A stretch of DNA of 64,000 bases from Gammaproteobacteria bacterium (GTDB lineage: Bacteria > Pseudomonadota > Gammaproteobacteria > Steroidobacterales > Woeseiaceae), in assembly GCA_024640305.1 (NCBI GenBank), contig JAHEFG010000002.1, forward strand, positions 62,001 through 126,000, in the 5' to 3' direction. Positions within the stretch are counted from its first letter, which is position 1. Each line of letters opens with the position of its first letter. A program made the position numbers and the translations under genes. Positions 34,768-42,400 of the stretch are shown piece by piece. The notes beneath the pieces were generated by a model that worked only from the letters and a program-made list of their open reading frames with translations, was not told the origin of the DNA and made no database searches.

Positions 34768-36888
34768 CTAGCTGCCCAGTTGATATACCAGCAACGCACC
34801 GAAGTAGCCGATCGATGTCATGTAGAGCCAGGCAAACGCCGGCCAGCGCCAACCACCGGTTTCCCGCCGAATCACTGCGAGCGTCGCAGCGCACTGCAGG
34901 CAGCAAGCGTAGAAAATAAGCAAACCGAGTACCATCGGCAGCGTGAACACCTGGCGGCCATCGGGCCAGGTTGCGGATTTTAACCGCGCCGACAACGTCG
35001 ACTCATCGGCTTCATCACCGACGGCGTAAATCGTACCCATTACGGCGACGACCACTTCGCGTGCCGGGAAGCCGGCGATAACTGCCGAAGATACTCGCCA
35101 ATCCCAGCCGAGCGGTTCGAATACCGGCTCGACAAATTTTCCGGCACGCCCCAACCAGCTTTGTTCCAACTGTACGGCTGCCGCCTGGTTTGCCGTAAGG
35201 GCTGGATCTATGTCGTTTGCCCTCGGGTAATAGGATAGCGCCCAGACGACAACGGCTACTGCAAAAATGACGGTACCGGCTCGGTACAGGAAGATCTTTG
35301 CGCGCGCGTAAAGTTGCAGCAGCACGGTTTGAATATTGGGTCGTCGAAATTCGGGCAACATCAGCGCGAAGGGCGGCTTCGGGCCACGCAGCGCGGTCTT
35401 GCGAATCAGCAATGCCGTCAGCACGCCCGCAATAATTCCGAACATATAGAGGGCGAACAGAACCAGCCCCTGTAAATTGAGAAAACCGATGTCCCTGGGC
35501 GGCACGAAAGCTGCAATGAGCAACGCGTAAACCGGCAGCCTGGCCGAGCAGGTCATGAACGGAGCGGCAATTATGGTCGCAATTCGATCGCGGCGGTTTG
35601 GAATGACTCGCGTTGCCATGATGCCCGGAACGGCGCAGGCAAAACTCGAAATCATCGGAATGATCGATTGCCCTGACAGCCCGACCGAGCGCATCGCCCT
35701 GTCCATGAGGTAGGCCGCGCGAGCGAGGTAGCCAGAGTCTTCAAGCAAAATAATGAACAGGAACAGAATGATTATTTGCGGTAAGAAAATAACAACACTG
35801 CCCACGCCCGCGATAACGCCATCCGAGACCAGGCTGGATAGCGCACCACCACCGAGCTGGTTGCTCACCATTGAACCCAGGATGGCTGTCACGTTGTCAA
35901 TCAAGTCCATGACAGGCGTGGCCCAGGCGAATACCGCCTGAAATACGATCGCCATGACAATGAACAGGCCTATCGTGCCCGGTATGGGTTGATTGATCCA
36001 CGACCTCAGCCGCGATCGCCAGGAATAGAATACCGGAACCTGGTTTTGCACTTCAGTGAGCACTTCGCGAACCCACGCATAACGGACTCGCGCTTCCATG
36101 GCCAGCGGTGGCTCGAAACCGAACAACTGCTCGCGAACCCGCTGCACCTCGGCTTCCGCATTTTCTCCGAGACAGTCGAGGACGTGCTTGTTTGCCCCGA
36201 TCGGTCCGTCGATCAGCAGGCGCTCAATTTCGGCAGGTCGCAGGGGGACTGTCGCTGATACTGCGAGCTCTCTTGCCGCCGATGACAACTCCGGCCAGGA
36301 CTCGCTGGGTGCGGGCGCCGGCTGGCCAGGCAGTTCGACAAGTGCATTCCGCAGGTCGTTAATGCCCTTGCCGGTCGTCGCGACAACTGGACAAATCCGC
36401 ACGCCGCTGAGCCTCGCCGACAAGGCCTCGATGTCAATTTTTAACCCGCTGGCCTCAGCGGCGTCGGACATCGTCAGTGCGACAAGAACAGGTAACTCCA
36501 GCTCCAGCAGTTGCTGCACGAGGTACAAGCCCTGGTACAAATTGGTGGCATCGACAACGGCAAGTATGCCGTCGGGCGGTTGCGTGCCTGCGATGCGGCC
36601 CAGCACAACGTCAACCGTAATATGTTCTTCCAGTGAATGGGCGCTGAGGCCGTGCGTACCAGGAAGATCAACCAATTCAATCTTCTGGTTGTCCGTTTTC
36701 AGCGTGCCGATGTGCCGCTCTACGGTGACGCCCGGATAGTTACCGATGCGTTGGCGCAAGCCGGTCAGACGATTAAAGAGCGTACTTTTGCCGGAATTCG
36801 GACTACCGACAACCGCTATGCTGGCGTCCGGCTGCCGGCTTACTGGGATGTCTTGCAGGAGTACGCGGGTTTCGGTTTGCTTAGTCAC
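34768..36888 (-). CDS. feoB: Ferrous iron transporter FeoB
   Basis: A 706-residue inner-membrane Fe(II) transporter. The cytosolic GTPase domain has VVGSPNSGKSTLFNRLTG, GNYPGVTVER, DLPGTHGLSAHS and LTMSDAAE; the membrane half has the Nucleoside-recognition-type Gate repeats with the conserved cysteine-containing SFACAVPGIMATRVI and CSARLPVYALL motifs. The start chosen is a GTG (VTKQTETRV) overlapping the feoA end, since longer frames would run through all of feoA. The ASNSGKS-type P-loop reads SPNSGKS. It ends beside a short GGCAGCT/AGCTGCC hairpin (34758-34776). Confidence 0.95.
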   Translation of the reverse strand: MTKQTETRVLLQDIPVSRQPDASIAVVGSPNSGKSTLFNRLTGLRQRIGNYPGVTVERHIGTLKTDNQKIELVDLPGTHGLSAHSLEEHITVDVVLGRIAGTQPPDGILAVVDATNLYQGLYLVQQLLELELPVLVALTMSDAAEASGLKIDIEALSARLSGVRICPVVATTGKGINDLRNALVELPGQPAPAPSESWPELSSAARELAVSATVPLRPAEIERLLIDGPIGANKHVLDCLGENAEAEVQRVREQLFGFEPPLAMEARVRYAWVREVLTEVQNQVPVFYSWRSRLRSWINQPIPGTIGLFIVMAIVFQAVFAWATPVMDLIDNVTAILGSMVSNQLGGGALSSLVSDGVIAGVGSVVIFLPQIIILFLFIILLEDSGYLARAAYLMDRAMRSVGLSGQSIIPMISSFACAVPGIMATRVIPNRRDRIATIIAAPFMTCSARLPVYALLIAAFVPPRDIGFLNLQGLVLFALYMFGIIAGVLTALLIRKTALRGPKPPFALMLPEFRRPNIQTVLLQLYARAKIFLYRAGTVIFAVAVVVWALSYYPRANDIDPALTANQAAAVQLEQSWLGRAGKFVEPVFEPLGWDWRVSSAVIAGFPAREVVVAVMGTIYAVGDEADESTLSARLKSATWPDGRQVFTLPMVLGLLIFYACCLQCAATLAVIRRETGGWRWPAFAWLYMTSIGYFGALLVYQLGS

Positions 36889-37132
36889 CAGACTCGAGAG
36901 ACGACACGGTGAAGTGCCTGGCCTGCTCCTGACGGAGCGAAATGCCGCAGCCGAACAACCTGAATTCCATTGGATCGCCGCCCAGGGCCGCGCCTGCAAG
37001 TTCGACTTCGGCGCCCTCCACGAGCCCAAGCGTCATCAAGCGCTGAACCTGTGGATCACTTGGGTCGACGGCAGCGATAACAGCCTTTTGGCCGCGCTTG
37101 AGCGAAGAGAGAACCCTGCAGTTGTTGTCCAT
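36881..37132 (-). CDS. feoA: Ferrous iron transport protein FeoA
   Basis: An 83-residue cytosolic SH3-like protein (LSSLKRGQKAVIAAVDPSDP, RLMTLGLVEGAEVELAG, PMEFRLFGCGISLRQEQA) typical of FeoA, which regulates or assists FeoB. Its TAA stop lies inside the start region of feoB, giving an 8-base overlap and translational coupling. The gene is first in a two-gene transcript whose promoter carries a Fur box. No feoC is present. Confidence 0.95.
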   Translation of the reverse strand: MDNNCRVLSSLKRGQKAVIAAVDPSDPQVQRLMTLGLVEGAEVELAGAALGGDPMEFRLFGCGISLRQEQARHFTVSSLESGD

Positions 37133-37214
37133 TTACCGTCTGTCCTGATCGCACCGGAATCGTCGATATTGAGCGAAAATCGGATTTTCTGGTGGTTTGC
37201 CTAACTTGGCGCAA

Positions 37215-37243
37215 ATGATAATGATTCGCATTACGATAAGCAA
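37215..37243 (-). promoter_or_regulatory. feoAB promoter with overlapping Fur box
   Basis: On the minus strand TTGCTT and TATCAT are 17 bases apart. A 19-base Fur-like site (37217-37235, plus-strand GATAATGATTCGCATTACG) matches the consensus GATAATGATAATCATTATC at 14 positions and covers the -10 box and spacer. Iron-loaded Fur should block transcription here. Confidence 0.82.
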
Positions 37244-37289
37244 TAGGGGATTGTACGGATAGGCAAAAAGCGTGACGCCCGTCTCCTGA

Positions 37290-37925
37290 TTACAGTACCG
37301 GCCTGCCGATTTCGGCCGGTAATACCGCCTCAATTCGCTCCATTACATCAAGCCGATGAACGAGATCGTGGATGTAATCCAGCTGATCCGTTTCCAGCAC
37401 CAGCACATCGCTCATGGCGTAGGAGCCGATCCAGTCTTCGTACAGGCGATCCAACCGCTTGAGGTACGCCAGCGGTACATCCTGCTCCATTTTGCGGCCA
37501 CGCAGGCGTATGCGCTGGCGCAGCGTGCGCATGGAGCAGCGCAGGTAGATCATCAGGTCTGGTGGCTGAATCGCATCGAGAATCGCACCGTAGAATCCCT
37601 GGTAGGTTTGCCAGTCACGCTTGGATATTTTCCGCATCTGAAACAATGCCGTCGCGAAGATTTCGGCGTCCTCGAAAATGGTTCGATCCAGCGCCACAAC
37701 TCCAGGCTGCCTGTCGAGTTCCTGATGCAGCCGAAACTTGTTACTGAGAAAGTACAGCTGCGACTGGAACGCCCAACCCTTCATATCCTTGTAGAAATCG
37801 GCCAGGTAGGGGTTTTCGTCATTGGGTTCATAGAAGGGCGTGACGCCATAGGTTCGTGACAGAAATTCGACGAGCGTCGATTTTCCCGAACCCATATTCC
37901 CAGCAATTGCGATTGACCGTTTCAC
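37290..37925 (-). CDS. Deoxynucleoside kinase (dAdo/dGuo/dCyd kinase family)
   Basis: A 211-residue kinase. The P-loop is GNMGSGKST (residues 9-17), the substrate loop FYEPNDENPYLADFY, the DRT motif LDRTIFEDAEIFA, and the LID region RGRKMEQDVPLAYLKRL (all conserved in the deoxynucleoside kinase family). It phosphorylates salvaged deoxynucleosides with ATP. The base preference (adenosine/guanosine or cytidine) cannot be fixed by eye. It is divergent from hpt with little spacing, so two nucleotide-salvage genes share a promoter region. Confidence 0.88.
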   Translation of the reverse strand: MKRSIAIAGNMGSGKSTLVEFLSRTYGVTPFYEPNDENPYLADFYKDMKGWAFQSQLYFLSNKFRLHQELDRQPGVVALDRTIFEDAEIFATALFQMRKISKRDWQTYQGFYGAILDAIQPPDLMIYLRCSMRTLRQRIRLRGRKMEQDVPLAYLKRLDRLYEDWIGSYAMSDVLVLETDQLDYIHDLVHRLDVMERIEAVLPAEIGRPVL

Positions 37926-37968
37926 GATTGTGCTACTTTACCGTATTCCAAGGTTCAGGATACCCAAC

Positions 37969-38502
37969 GTGAGCGACGCAGCACCGCCAGTATTGATTTC
38001 AGAATCCGAAATTGCCGCACGAGTCGAAGAACTTGCAAGACAGATTTCCGCCGATTATCAGGACAAGGGCGACCTCGTTCTCATCGGCGTGTTGAAAGGC
38101 GCCTTCATTTTTCTTGCAGATTTATCCCGGCAGTTGACGATACCTCGCACAATCGAATTCATTGCTGTATCGAGCTATGAAAATAGCAGCGTGTCGAGTG
38201 GCGCTGTTCGACTTGTGATGGACGTCCGCGGCAATATCGAAGGACGTCATGTACTCATCGTCGAAGACATCGTCGACACGGGGCGAACGCTCGAATACCT
38301 GATCGGCATGCTTGAGTCCCATGGGCCAGCATCAATTCGAACCTGCGCCTTGCTGCACAAGCCTGGAAGCACCGAGGTCGAGGTTGATATCAATTACGTA
38401 GGCTTTGGGATTGGTGGCGAATGGGTAGTTGGTTACGGTCTCGACTACGCCGAGCACAATCGTACCCTGCCCTATATCGGAAAAGTAAAACCCTCGGACT
38501 GA
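37969..38502 (+). CDS. hpt: Hypoxanthine phosphoribosyltransferase
   Basis: A 177-residue cytosolic purine salvage enzyme that makes IMP or GMP from hypoxanthine or guanine and PRPP. The PRPP loop reads VLIVEDIVDTGRTL, the flexible catalytic loop SSYENSSVSSG, and the C-terminal GGEWVVGYGLDYAEHNRTLPYIG matches the family. The start is a GTG with AGGA upstream; a frame extending 13 codons further back is less likely. Divergent from the deoxynucleoside kinase gene. Confidence 0.95.
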   Translation: MSDAAPPVLISESEIAARVEELARQISADYQDKGDLVLIGVLKGAFIFLADLSRQLTIPRTIEFIAVSSYENSSVSSGAVRLVMDVRGNIEGRHVLIVEDIVDTGRTLEYLIGMLESHGPASIRTCALLHKPGSTEVEVDINYVGFGIGGEWVVGYGLDYAEHNRTLPYIGKVKPSD

Positions 38503-38510
38503 ATCCCCGG

Positions 38511-39401
38511 CTAGTGGTCTGCGCAGTCGTCGGTTTCAATCTCGATCGTCGAATGACCGACCCCGTAATCGTCCAGCATGATCTTCTTGATTTGCCGAAT
38601 TATCGACGTGGGGTTGTCGAGTTCTCCGTTTACGCGAACGTGCATGGTCATCATCAGGTCCTGCGGCGTAAGACCCCAGACATGTACATGATGCACACCA
38701 GCTACTTGCGGCACCTGGGCGATAATACGTTCCTGCATAGCCGGTACATCGAGCCAATCCGGCGCACCCTCGAGCAGCACGTGGGCGCTGCGTCTGACAA
38801 GTGACCAGGCACTCTTCAGGATCAGCATAGCTACTGCAACGGATAAAATCGGATCGATTGGCATCCAGCCGCTATAAATAATAACGACGGCGGCAATAAT
38901 TGCGGCAACCGAACCCAGCAGGTCACCGGCAACATGTAACGCCGCGCCACGGATATTCAGGTTTTCCTTGTCACCGCTATGCAGTACTGCGAAAGCGATG
39001 ATGTTGACGACAAGCCCCGCCGATGCAACCACCAGCATCGTCTCTCCCATGACGTCCGATGGCGTGATGAACCGTTGCACCGCCTCAAACAGAATCCAGC
39101 TAACGATAGCAAGAAGACTCAATCCGTTTACAAAGGCAGCAAGAATCTGGAACCTTTGATAACCATAGGTGAGTTTCTTGTCGCCAGGCCTCTTGCTGAC
39201 ACTGAAAGCAACCGCAGCAAGTCCAAGGGCGATTGTGTCGGACAACATATGACCGGCGTCGGCCAGCAACGCCAACGAACCAGACAGGATGCCGCCAATT
39301 ACTTCGACGACCATGAAAGTGCCCGTCAGGACAAGCGCAATGACGACGCGGCGCATGTTACTGCTCGTCTGATCGTGATGATGGCCGTGCGCGTGGCTCA
39401 T
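38511..39401 (-). CDS. Cation diffusion facilitator (Zn/Cd/Co exporter)
   Basis: A 296-residue CDF transporter of the CzcD/ZitB type. It starts with a His-rich cytosolic tail (SHAHGHHHD), has six membrane helices with metal site residues in LLADAGHMLSD and LHVAGDLLGS (the Asp/His sets expected for Zn), and a cytosolic C-terminal domain (HHVHVWGLTPQDLMMTMHV, GHSTIEIE). It exports zinc or related divalent ions by proton exchange. It stands next to an M20 peptidase with a 10-base gap, likely cotranscribed. Confidence 0.92.
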   Translation of the reverse strand: MSHAHGHHHDQTSSNMRRVVIALVLTGTFMVVEVIGGILSGSLALLADAGHMLSDTIALGLAAVAFSVSKRPGDKKLTYGYQRFQILAAFVNGLSLLAIVSWILFEAVQRFITPSDVMGETMLVVASAGLVVNIIAFAVLHSGDKENLNIRGAALHVAGDLLGSVAAIIAAVVIIYSGWMPIDPILSVAVAMLILKSAWSLVRRSAHVLLEGAPDWLDVPAMQERIIAQVPQVAGVHHVHVWGLTPQDLMMTMHVRVNGELDNPTSIIRQIKKIMLDDYGVGHSTIEIETDDCADH

Positions 39402-39411
39402 GTCGTCTGAC

Positions 39412-40728
39412 CTAGTTCTCGTTGCTATCGTTGTGAAGACGGTATATCAGTATTGCTGCTCGCTTGATAGCCAGGGGCAGCGATGTGAGGTCCAGCGATT
39501 CGTCAGGTGTGTGGCCTCCAGTACCGAGTGCCCCAAGACCCGCAAGGCTGTCAGCGTATGGTGCGACAAACGATATATCTGCCGCACCGCGTCGCGCCGG
39601 GTCAAGCGCCGGCATCGGCCCCCGACCAAGTGCCTCGTTGACACCCGACATGGAAACCTGCAGCTGACGGTTGCCCTCCGTCGGCGGCATTGACGGATAG
39701 CGATCCCAGAAACGAATAGTCGCGCTGGTGTTTGGCAAACTGGCCGCAACTACTGCACGCATCTTCTCGCGTGTTCTTTCGAGTTGCTCCTCGGAGATTG
39801 TTCGGATTCCGCCATGAACGATGACCTTGCGCGGCACAACGTTTCTCTTGCCGAAAGTCGTGCCTCGGTTTTGCTGTGCGTCATACTCAACATCTGTGCC
39901 GCCCTGTATCGTCCCGGCGTTAAACGTCAAGTACTCTTCACCACGGACTTCATCGTAGAAACCATTGAGGATACGTGCGGCTTCAAATATTGCACCGGCG
40001 CCAACCTTGTCGCTAAAAATAGCTGACGAGTGCGCCTGTTTGCCGGCCACTTCGAGTACCCAGCTACTGGAACTGCGCCTGGCTATCGTGGCCCAGTCGG
40101 TACCATTGAATGTAACCGCAGACTCGAAGCCCAAAGCAACGTCCGCCCACTTGCCCGCCTCTATGAGATGTTCGCGAGAAATGGAAAGTGGTGTACCGGT
40201 TTTCTCCTCGTCGCCGCTATAGACGACAACGACAGGGATGTTTTTCAACGCGCCAATCTCATGCAGGGCCTTCAGTGCATAAACAATCGTAACGTTACCC
40301 GCTTTCATGTCGTCGACGCCCGGCCCGTACCCTGTATCGCCCTCGCGCCTGAACGACTGAAATTCATCATCAGACTCGAAGACAGTATCCAGGTGACCAA
40401 TCAGAAGGATCTTTTTGCCGTGTCCGGATTTACGAGCGATCGCATGGCCTGCCCTGTTAACCTCGGGCGGCATTTCTACCCACTCGGTCCCGAGACCGAG
40501 TTCATCGAGTTCACGCAACATCACGACTCCGACTTTACGGACGCCTTCGTGGTTGTTCGTGCCGCTGCCAATATTGACGGTCTCTTCAAGCAACGCGATA
40601 GCATCTTCAGCATGGGAATCTATCCATTCGACCATGCGCTTCTCGTCAGCATTCAGTTCTGCGACAGCATTGAATGCAAATAACACCAGGAAAACTGCAG
40701 AGACAGATTTCAGCGTCCGGCTTTTCAT
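39412..40728 (-). CDS. Exported M20 family metallopeptidase (carboxypeptidase G2-like)
   Basis: A 438-residue zinc peptidase with a signal peptide (MKSRTLKSVSAVFLVLFAFNAVA, cut after about A23; shortened in part). Zinc-binding and catalytic blocks appear in order: LIGHLDTVFE, YGPGVDDMKAG, YSGDEEKTG and the final GTGGHTPDESLD. It resembles glutamate carboxypeptidase (CPG2), removing C-terminal glutamate from folates or peptides in the periplasm. The ATG after GGGAGG is preferred to a frame ten codons longer. It lies upstream of the CDF gene on the same strand. Confidence 0.88.
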   Translation of the reverse strand: MKSRTLKSVSAVFLVLFAFNAVAELNADEKRMVEWIDSHAEDAIALLEETVNIGSGTNNHEGVRKVGVVMLRELDELGLGTEWVEMPPEVNRAGHAIARKSGHGKKILLIGHLDTVFESDDEFQSFRREGDTGYGPGVDDMKAGNVTIVYALKALHEIGALKNIPVVVVYSGDEEKTGTPLSISREHLIEAGKWADVALGFESAVTFNGTDWATIARRSSSSWVLEVAGKQAHSSAIFSDKVGAGAIFEAARILNGFYDEVRGEEYLTFNAGTIQGGTDVEYDAQQNRGTTFGKRNVVPRKVIVHGGIRTISEEQLERTREKMRAVVAASLPNTSATIRFWDRYPSMPPTEGNRQLQVSMSGVNEALGRGPMPALDPARRGAADISFVAPYADSLAGLGALGTGGHTPDESLDLTSLPLAIKRAAILIYRLHNDSNEN

Positions 40729-41077
40729 GCGCGATCCTCCCTTTAAGCATGCCAGCAACGGCCGCCGTAGCGAGCAATATTACGAAGGTGTCAGGCACAA
40801 AAAAAGCGGCTTCTTTCGAAGCCGCCATTTTACCAACGCTAGCACGTCGATCTTGGCCCCCTGATTCCCCCGCCAAGCCGTACCTGAAGGTGTCCTGCAA
40901 TTGTTCGCGTAGGCCACTTGTTGTTCAGAGGCTACGCTTGTTAGCCGGAAAGGTCGCAGAAAAACCACCACATGTCAATTCATTAGGCCTTGAACTTGCA
41001 GCGCATGGTTGGTGTTTAACTAAAATGTTGCAGATATACAACATTCGGGTTGCGGCATCTTGTGCAATAGTTGCGGC
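40729..41077 (-). other. Gene-free 349-base interval with a possible structured RNA or leader
   Basis: No convincing protein gene lies here. On the minus strand, from about 40973 to the terminator at 40799, I see a GCGTAGCC/GGCCTACGC hairpin (near 40915-40945), a CTTGGC/GCCAAG hairpin around a G-rich loop (near 40851-40877), and the terminator. A ten-codon frame (40973-40941) encodes MWWFFCDLSG and could be a Trp/Phe leader peptide, or chance; it lacks a clear ribosome binding site. A TTGACA lies close to that ATG but has no good -10 partner. It is not tmRNA, SRP RNA, 6S RNA or RNase P by the motifs I know. Confidence 0.4.
40799..40825 (-). terminator. Intrinsic terminator of an unassigned minus-strand transcript
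   Basis: On the minus strand GCGGCTTC, a GAAA loop and GAAGCCGC are followed by seven T residues. The M20 gene begins about 70 bases further on, so the transcript that ends here starts in the interval below the MATE gene. Confidence 0.85.
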
Positions 41078-42400
41078 ATGGATATCAGCCGTCGCAATCG
41101 AATTCTCGGCCTGGCTTTGCCGATCATCGGCGGCATGGTGTCGCAGAACCTGCTCAATATTGTTGATACGGCAATGGTGGGCTTTCTCGGCGATGCGGCG
41201 CTGGCAGCGGTTGGACTCGGCGGTTTTATCGTGTTCATGTGCCAGGCATTGATCCTCGGCATTTCGACCGGCGTGCAAAGCATCGCGGCGCGCCGCAAAG
41301 GCGAAGGAAAACTCGATAGAGCTGCCGCCGTCCTGAATACCGCCTTGCTACTGGTGCTGCTAATCGCACCGCTTCTGTCTGTCATCCTGATCCAGCTCGC
41401 AGAGCCGGTATATTCTTTCCTTAACTCCGACCCCGCTGTCATTCAACGCGGTGTCCCGTACATTGAATGGCGTCTCGGCGCGATCGTTTTCGTCGGCATG
41501 AATTTTGCGTTTCGTGGCTACTGGAATGCGCTTGACCTGTCGCGCGTGTACATGCAGACGCTGATCATCATGCATGCCTGCAATATCATCCTGAACTACA
41601 CGCTTATTTTCGGTCATTTCGGTGCACCGGCGCTTGGCGTGACCGGCGCTGGCATGGCTAGCGCTATTTCGATGAGTATCGGCACACTGGTTTACATGTT
41701 TCTCGGATTTAGGCACGTAGCGAAAGGATGCTTCCTGCGTTGCATGGCCACACGCGCTGAAACATTGTCGCTGGTAAGAGTATCGATGCCCGCCGGTCTG
41801 CAGCAATTGTTCTTTGCCGCCGGCCTGGTCGCAATGTTCTGGATAATCGGCCGGATCGGCACACCGGAACTGGCTGCTGCCAATGTTCTGGTAACCGTCC
41901 TGCTGTTCGCGATACTGCCGGGCCTGGCGCTTGGCATAGCCTGCGCGACCCTGGTTGGACAAGCTCTGGGCAAACGTGAACCGGACGATGCCTATCAATG
42001 GGCATTCGACGTGTCAAAGCTCACCGTTATTCTGCTAAGCGCGCTGGCCTTGCCCATGTTGATAGTGCCGGATCTCGTTTCGTCGATCTTTATTCACGAA
42101 GCCACAACCCGAGATCTGGCGCGCTGGCCGATGAGGCTTATGGGCTTGACCTTGCCTATCGAAGCCGTAGGATTTGCATTCATGCACGGCATGCTGGGTG
42201 CCGGTGATGCACGACGCGTCATGCTCATCAGCATCGGAACCCAATGGCTGCTATTCCTGCCACTCGCGTATGTCATCGGACCGGTGCTGGGTTTTGGGCT
42301 GATTGGTGTATGGGTTTGGCAAGGTGTTACGCGCGCGACGCAGTCCTGGCTTTTCCTCAGCATGTGGCGAGGCCGTGGGTGGCAAAAAATCGAAATCTGA
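41078..42400 (+). CDS. MATE family multidrug/Na+ efflux transporter
   Basis: A 440-residue membrane protein with twelve hydrophobic segments in two similar halves, each starting with MATE-type blocks (LALPIIGGMVSQNLLNIVDTAMVG, shortened; GVQSIAARRKGEGKLDRA; later ALGIACATLVGQALGKREPDDA). It should export cationic organic compounds using an Na+ or proton gradient. The ATG six codons into the longest frame is preferred as the family starts MDISRRN. The following amidohydrolase begins at or just before its stop, suggesting one transcript. Confidence 0.9.
   Translation: MDISRRNRILGLALPIIGGMVSQNLLNIVDTAMVGFLGDAALAAVGLGGFIVFMCQALILGISTGVQSIAARRKGEGKLDRAAAVLNTALLLVLLIAPLLSVILIQLAEPVYSFLNSDPAVIQRGVPYIEWRLGAIVFVGMNFAFRGYWNALDLSRVYMQTLIIMHACNIILNYTLIFGHFGAPALGVTGAGMASAISMSIGTLVYMFLGFRHVAKGCFLRCMATRAETLSLVRVSMPAGLQQLFFAAGLVAMFWIIGRIGTPELAAANVLVTVLLFAILPGLALGIACATLVGQALGKREPDDAYQWAFDVSKLTVILLSALALPMLIVPDLVSSIFIHEATTRDLARWPMRLMGLTLPIEAVGFAFMHGMLGAGDARRVMLISIGTQWLLFLPLAYVIGPVLGFGLIGVWVWQGVTRATQSWLFLSMWRGRGWQKIEI

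Noticed and set aside
34758..34776. Hairpin GGCAGCT/AGCTGCC as a feoB terminator
   Set aside because: It overlaps the feoB stop and has no T-run on the transcribed strand; not called a terminator.
36889..37029. Longer FeoB N-terminus
   Set aside because: It would overlap feoA almost entirely and is not FeoB-like; the GTG at 36888 fits the coupled feoA-feoB design.
40780..40971. 63-codon minus-strand frame beginning MVVFLRPF
   Set aside because: It runs through the strong terminator at 40799-40825 and has no ribosome binding site.
40826..40975. SRP RNA, tmRNA, 6S RNA or RNase P RNA
   Set aside because: None of the conserved cores I know (for example GGAAGG-type SRP loop, tmRNA acceptor end with CCA, RNase P P4 elements) is present; kept only as an unassigned candidate.
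42303..42374. Amidohydrolase start inside the MATE gene
   Set aside because: The extension covers conserved MATE codons in another frame and would precede the signal peptide by about 40 residues.
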